The notes under the pieces are model-generated. The model did not search any database, was not told the DNA's origin, and worked only from the letters and a program-made list of their open reading frames with translations. Of a DNA stretch of 9,936 nucleotides, positions 7,234 to 9,936 are shown piece by piece. Numbering within the stretch: the stretch's first letter is position 1; every line of letters starts with the position of its first letter. The translations under genes and the position numbers were made by a program. Location of the stretch: NCBI GenBank assembly GCA_041665185.1, contig JBAYJH010000180.1, positions 1 through 9,936 of the forward strand, read 5' to 3'. This stretch comes from JACRAR01 sp041665185 (lineage in GTDB: Bacteria; Pseudomonadota; Gammaproteobacteria; Burkholderiales; Rhodocyclaceae).

Positions 7234-7983
7234 CTAGCCTTGCAGCGTTTCACTCATTGGCCGGCAGTACTTCTCGAGTTCCTCAGGGATTTCGCAGGGG
7301 CAAACGCCGCAGTGCCTGTTGCCTGGCACTGCAAAATCCATGAACTTGGGATAGGGCAGGTCCAGATTTGCCATAATTTCTCTGAACTCATCCAAGGTCC
7401 GTTGTTCCCCGAGCCGGGGATTGCGCTTGCGTTCTTGTGCAATCGAGGAGACATAGCGATTCTTGTAGTCGTGCGCCGGATACACCAGGACATCGTCCGC
7501 CAGGGAAAACAATCTGTCCCTGACGCTGTTGAACAAGGCATCGGCATTCCCGCCCTGGAAGTCGGTGCGACCGCAGCCGTCGATGAGCAGTGCATCTCCG
7601 GTGAATACCCTGTCGTCACACAAATAGGAGAAATGTCCAGCGGTATGGCCTGGTGTGTGCAGTGGCTGAAGCGTGATGCCGCCTGCGTGGAGCGCTTGCC
7701 CATCTTCAATGCCCACGTCGGCGCACGGCAGATGGTCGTAGGCCGGCATGGCGATCTTGCTGCCGGTCTTGTTCTTCAGCGTCAACGCGGCGGTAATGTG
7801 GTCTGCGTGTAGATGGGTTTCCAAGGTATAAGCCAAGCTCAGGCCCAACCGGCGAACCTCGGCCAGGTCGCGGTCCGCCGTAACGATTACCGGATCGATC
7901 AGGATGGCTTGACCGGTCACCTCGCAACCGAGCAAATAGGTATAGGTGCTGGATAAGGGTTCGAATAGCTGGCGGAATATCAT
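7234..7983 (-). CDS. ETHE1-type persulfide dioxygenase (metallo-beta-lactamase fold)
   Basis: A 249-residue metallo-beta-lactamase-fold protein of the ETHE1/persulfide dioxygenase branch. It has THLHADH (H57, H59, D61, H62), HTPGHTAG (H109-H113), D130 in FTGDALLIDG, and H171 in YPAHDY. By analogy with ETHE1, H57, H113 and D130 would bind a single ferrous iron. The stretch GCGRTDFQGG (136-145) is typical of this branch and separates it from glyoxalase II. The enzyme oxidises glutathione persulfide with oxygen to sulfite and glutathione, clearing sulfane sulfur in the cytoplasm. The C-terminus carries a cysteine-rich segment, PGNRHCGVCPC (220-230), plus C240. The ATG at 7983 has AGGAG (minus strand, 7993-7989) five bases upstream and overlaps the mddA stop as ATGA, which implies translational coupling. 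Family call is strong; activity is inferred. Confidence 0.92.
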   Translation of the reverse strand: MIFRQLFEPLSSTYTYLLGCEVTGQAILIDPVIVTADRDLAEVRRLGLSLAYTLETHLHADHITAALTLKNKTGSKIAMPAYDHLPCADVGIEDGQALHAGGITLQPLHTPGHTAGHFSYLCDDRVFTGDALLIDGCGRTDFQGGNADALFNSVRDRLFSLADDVLVYPAHDYKNRYVSSIAQERKRNPRLGEQRTLDEFREIMANLDLPYPKFMDFAVPGNRHCGVCPCEIPEELEKYCRPMSETLQG

Positions 7984-8747
7984 CGGGGCTCCTGACGCAA
8001 ATCGATGCTGGGCGGCCCGGAACTGCGGCCTGGTTCTGGAATGATCATAGGCACATCCTTGCGGTATTGCTCGAAGTCAGCGCCATGGATAGCGGAAAGA
8101 TCGCGCTCTTCGAAAAAGATTCCCAGGAAGATATAGGCCGTCATCACCAGCGCAAAGAATAGATGCCCCACGGTCATATGCGGGGTGGCCCAGAAGGCGA
8201 TCAGGTAACCCAGCATCATGGGATGGCGCACGTATCGGTACAGGGCGTTTGCCTTGAATTCAACCGGGGTGTATGCCCTGCACCGCAGCCGCAGATAGAC
8301 CTGACGCAGGCCGAACAGGTCGAAATGATCGATCATGCATGTCGACCACAGGACGATCAACCATCCCAGCCAGAACAGCCCCAGCAGACAGGCGTGGCCG
8401 AGCTGGTTGTCGACGCGCCAGATCGTGTCGGTCTGAGGCTGCCACTGCCAGCAGAGGAGCAGGAACAACATGCTGGCAATCAACACGTAGACGCTACGCT
8501 CCAGTGAGTCGGGAACGATCTTTGCCCACCATTTCTTGAAGCCTGGGCGGGCCATCACGCTATGCTGCATGGCGAAGAGGGCAAGTAATCCGGCATCGAT
8601 GGCCAGATCGGCGATGAGCGGCCCGGAATGCCCCGAATCGATAGCCTTCAGCACCACCAGGTTGCCGACGAAGCCTATGGCATATAGCAAGCTGCCGAGG
8701 AATATCGTGTAGCTGAACATGCCGAACAGAAATCCCATCATAGCCAT
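7980..8747 (-). CDS. mddA: Methanethiol S-methyltransferase (MddA-like)
   Basis: A 255-residue integral membrane protein resembling MddA, which uses S-adenosylmethionine to methylate methanethiol to dimethyl sulfide. About six hydrophobic segments are visible (roughly 11-35, 45-62, 86-103, 117-137, 174-192 and 195-213). MddA-like sequence includes ALFAMQHSVMARPGFKKWW (56-74) and LERSVYVLIAS (82-92). The C-terminal half has the methyltransferase signature shared with NnrU and isoprenylcysteine methyltransferases: YRYVRHPMMLGY (170-181) and FFEERDL (211-217). The frame could extend upstream to 9002, but the added 85 residues look non-coding. The ATG at 8747 has GGAAAG (minus strand, 8761-8756) eight bases upstream and gives the usual family length. 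The stop overlaps the start of the persulfide dioxygenase gene. The main alternative is another NnrU-family methyltransferase, or one that also accepts hydrogen sulfide. Confidence 0.87.
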   Translation of the reverse strand: MAMMGFLFGMFSYTIFLGSLLYAIGFVGNLVVLKAIDSGHSGPLIADLAIDAGLLALFAMQHSVMARPGFKKWWAKIVPDSLERSVYVLIASMLFLLLCWQWQPQTDTIWRVDNQLGHACLLGLFWLGWLIVLWSTCMIDHFDLFGLRQVYLRLRCRAYTPVEFKANALYRYVRHPMMLGYLIAFWATPHMTVGHLFFALVMTAYIFLGIFFEERDLSAIHGADFEQYRKDVPMIIPEPGRSSGPPSIDLRQEPR

Positions 8748-8908
8748 GCGTGCGTCTTTCCAGTTTGTCGGTTCGAGTGGTGGATCTCTGGCGTCATCAG
8801 CGGCCTGTAAGTGCTCGTGGCGCCGCTTGTTTGGCTTCTTCCTGTCGGCGCGGTGATCTGCCGTGTTACACGGCAGCCCAAGGTAACGCGTCGCCGCAAT
8901 GAAGGTCT

Positions 8909-8922
8909 GTTCGCCAGCGAAC
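8909..8922. repeat. Palindrome copy 3 (GTTCG-N4-CGAAC), mddA/crp divergent region
   Basis: GTTCG-CCAG-CGAAC is identical to copy 1 in arms and loop, and the match extends one more base to give 15 shared bases. A GAAG precedes both copies at nearly the same distance. It sits almost midway between the mddA start (8747) and the Crp/Fnr-like start (9089). Confidence 0.65.
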
Positions 8923-8973
8923 CAAGTTAGGCAAAGTGACAGGCCGAGGCGGATGCAGCGGCCGCATTGTTGC

Positions 8974-8991
8974 CACAAAATGTGCTTTGTG
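8974..8991. promoter_or_regulatory. Inverted repeat CACAAA-N6-TTTGTG, possible operator
   Basis: Two perfect six-base arms are separated by six bases, giving an 18-bp dyad. It lies 97 bp upstream of the Crp/Fnr-like start and 226 bp upstream of mddA, where a shared operator would fit. The arms do not match the CRP (TGTGA-N6-TCACA) or FNR (TTGAT-N4-ATCAA) consensus. Confidence 0.35.
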
Positions 8992-9088
8992 CATAGCAGC
9001 ATCCAGTGGCGAAAAGTTGTGTTAGAGTCAGCATCAGAGCGGGGCGCCTAATAGCTTCATTGCCGGAAAACAATTCAGGACTACCGGG

Positions 9089-9850
9089 ATGTTTTCACTG
9101 CATGATCCCTTCCAGAACCATCTGCTCGCGGCGTTGCCCGCGGCGGAGTTTGGCCGCCTGGCGCCGCACCTGGAACTGGTTACCATGCCCCTGGGCGAAG
9201 CCCTCTATGAGTCGGGCGGCCATCTGCAATACGTGTATTTTCCGACCACTTCCATCGTCTCGCTGTTGTATGTGCTGGAGGACGGCGCGTCGGCGGAAAT
9301 CGCCGTGGTCGGCAACGAGGGCATCCTCGGCATTTCCCTGTTCATGGGCGGCGAAACCACGCCCAACCGCGCCGTGGTGCAGAGCGCGGGCCACGGCTAT
9401 CGTCTCAGCGCGCGCTATTTGAAGCGGGAATTCAACCGCAACGGACCGATGCTGCACCTGCTGCTGCGCTATACCCAGGCGCTGATCACACAGATGGCGC
9501 AGACAGCGGTGTGCAACCGCCACCACTCTCTGGAACAGCAACTGTGCCGCTGGCTGTTGTTGAGCCTCGACCGCCTGCCATCGGATTCCCTGGTCATGAC
9601 GCAGGAACTCATCGCCAATATGCTCGGCGTCCGCCGCGAGGGGGTGACCGAGGCCGCCGGGCATTTGCAGCGCGCCGGGCTGATCCGCTACAGCCGCGGC
9701 CATATCGAGGTGCTGGACCGGCCGGCACTGAAAAAGACGGTATGTGAATGCTACGCGGTGGTCAAACTGGAATTCGATCGCCTGCTCGGGGATACCCCGC
9801 TGGCGCCCCGAACCGACAAGACGCATCGATCAGTTAGCCAGGTCGGGTAG
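9089..9850 (+). CDS. Crp/Fnr-family transcriptional regulator (no iron-sulfur cysteines)
   Basis: A 253-residue regulator with a cyclic-nucleotide-binding-like domain at about 10-130, a dimerisation helix at about 118-145, and a C-terminal winged helix-turn-helix at about 168-210 (MTQELIANMLGVRREGVTEAAGHL). It lacks the N-terminal cysteine cluster of FNR. It also lacks the E-x2-SR recognition residues, having RREGVTEAAG instead, so it should read a different site. Its cysteines (C142, C153, C219, C221) lie in segments that look conserved in this common proteobacterial subgroup, whose signal is not known to me. The ATG at 9089 has AGGA (9077-9080) eight bases upstream. It diverges from the mddA-dioxygenase pair, so it may regulate that pair, but this is inference. 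No gene follows before the window ends; 9851-9936 shows only a 12-bp palindrome at 9874-9885. Confidence 0.92.
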   Translation: MFSLHDPFQNHLLAALPAAEFGRLAPHLELVTMPLGEALYESGGHLQYVYFPTTSIVSLLYVLEDGASAEIAVVGNEGILGISLFMGGETTPNRAVVQSAGHGYRLSARYLKREFNRNGPMLHLLLRYTQALITQMAQTAVCNRHHSLEQQLCRWLLLSLDRLPSDSLVMTQELIANMLGVRREGVTEAAGHLQRAGLIRYSRGHIEVLDRPALKKTVCECYAVVKLEFDRLLGDTPLAPRTDKTHRSVSQVG

Positions 9851-9936
9851 ACCCCGGCAAGACCGCAGTCCCTCGGACGCGTCCGCCTTCCACACAATGG
9901 AGCTCGGTTCGCGAAGATGTTCCGTGCCTGACGCCG

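Larger units (their letters stand above)
8748..9088. other. Divergent intergenic region between mddA and crp/fnr-like gene
   Basis: This 341-bp stretch should contain the promoters of mddA (minus) and of the Crp/Fnr regulator (plus). No independent gene is credible in it. It holds two inverted repeats listed separately, one at 8909-8922 and one at 8974-8991. I could not pick out a convincing -35/-10 pair in either direction. Confidence 0.6.

Noticed and set aside
8748..9002. The mddA frame extends 85 residues upstream to a start at 9002.
   Set aside because: The extra residues do not look like part of the MddA family, would cover the divergent promoter region and both inverted repeats, and the ATG at 8747 has a ribosome site and gives normal length.
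9874..9885. Perfect 12-bp palindrome CGGACGCGTCCG after the last gene.
   Set aside because: It has no loop and no following T-run, and a single GC-rich palindrome of this length is weak evidence for a site.

Overview
The window looks like the chromosome of a proteobacterium, probably beta- or gamma-proteobacterial. The reasons are the moderately high GC content, an FNR-type regulator with the proteobacterial cysteine spacing, a peroxiredoxin-glutaredoxin hybrid, and a Crp/Fnr regulator of a type common in that phylum. I cannot name a genus. There are eleven well-supported protein genes. I see no rRNA, tRNA, insertion sequence, prophage or CRISPR array.

Layout. Bases 117-5297 hold six genes, all on the minus strand. 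Read in the direction of transcription they are: a small fatty acid hydroxylase/sterol desaturase-like membrane protein, a stand-alone RibD_C (DHFR-fold) reductase, a two-CBS-domain protein, a hybrid peroxiredoxin-glutaredoxin, a dihydrolipoamide dehydrogenase-like flavoprotein, and a TMEM175-family potassium channel homologue. Gaps between them are about 65-133 bp, so they may form more than one transcription unit. A 538-bp divergent intergenic region (5298-5835) separates this block from a plus-strand fnr-like gene (four cluster cysteines visible) and a small unrecognised gene. Next comes a minus-strand pair that overlaps by ATGA, a methanethiol S-methyltransferase (mddA) followed by an ETHE1-type persulfide dioxygenase. 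A second, cysteine-cluster-free Crp/Fnr regulator diverges from mddA and reads rightward to 9850.

How the genes may work together. Most products fit handling of oxygen, peroxide and reactive sulfur: an oxygen sensor (FNR), peroxide reduction with glutathione (Prx-Grx), a flavin disulfide reductase, persulfide oxidation, and methylation of methanethiol to dimethyl sulfide. This grouping is an inference from families and neighbourhood.

The most notable non-coding signal is a palindrome, GTTCG-N4-CGAAC, found exactly three times and only between genes: upstream of the peroxiredoxin gene, in the fnr divergent region, and in the mddA/crp divergent region. Two copies share 15 identical bases including the loop. 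It may be a local operator or a dispersed repeat. I did not find evidence for a wholly new multi-gene system.
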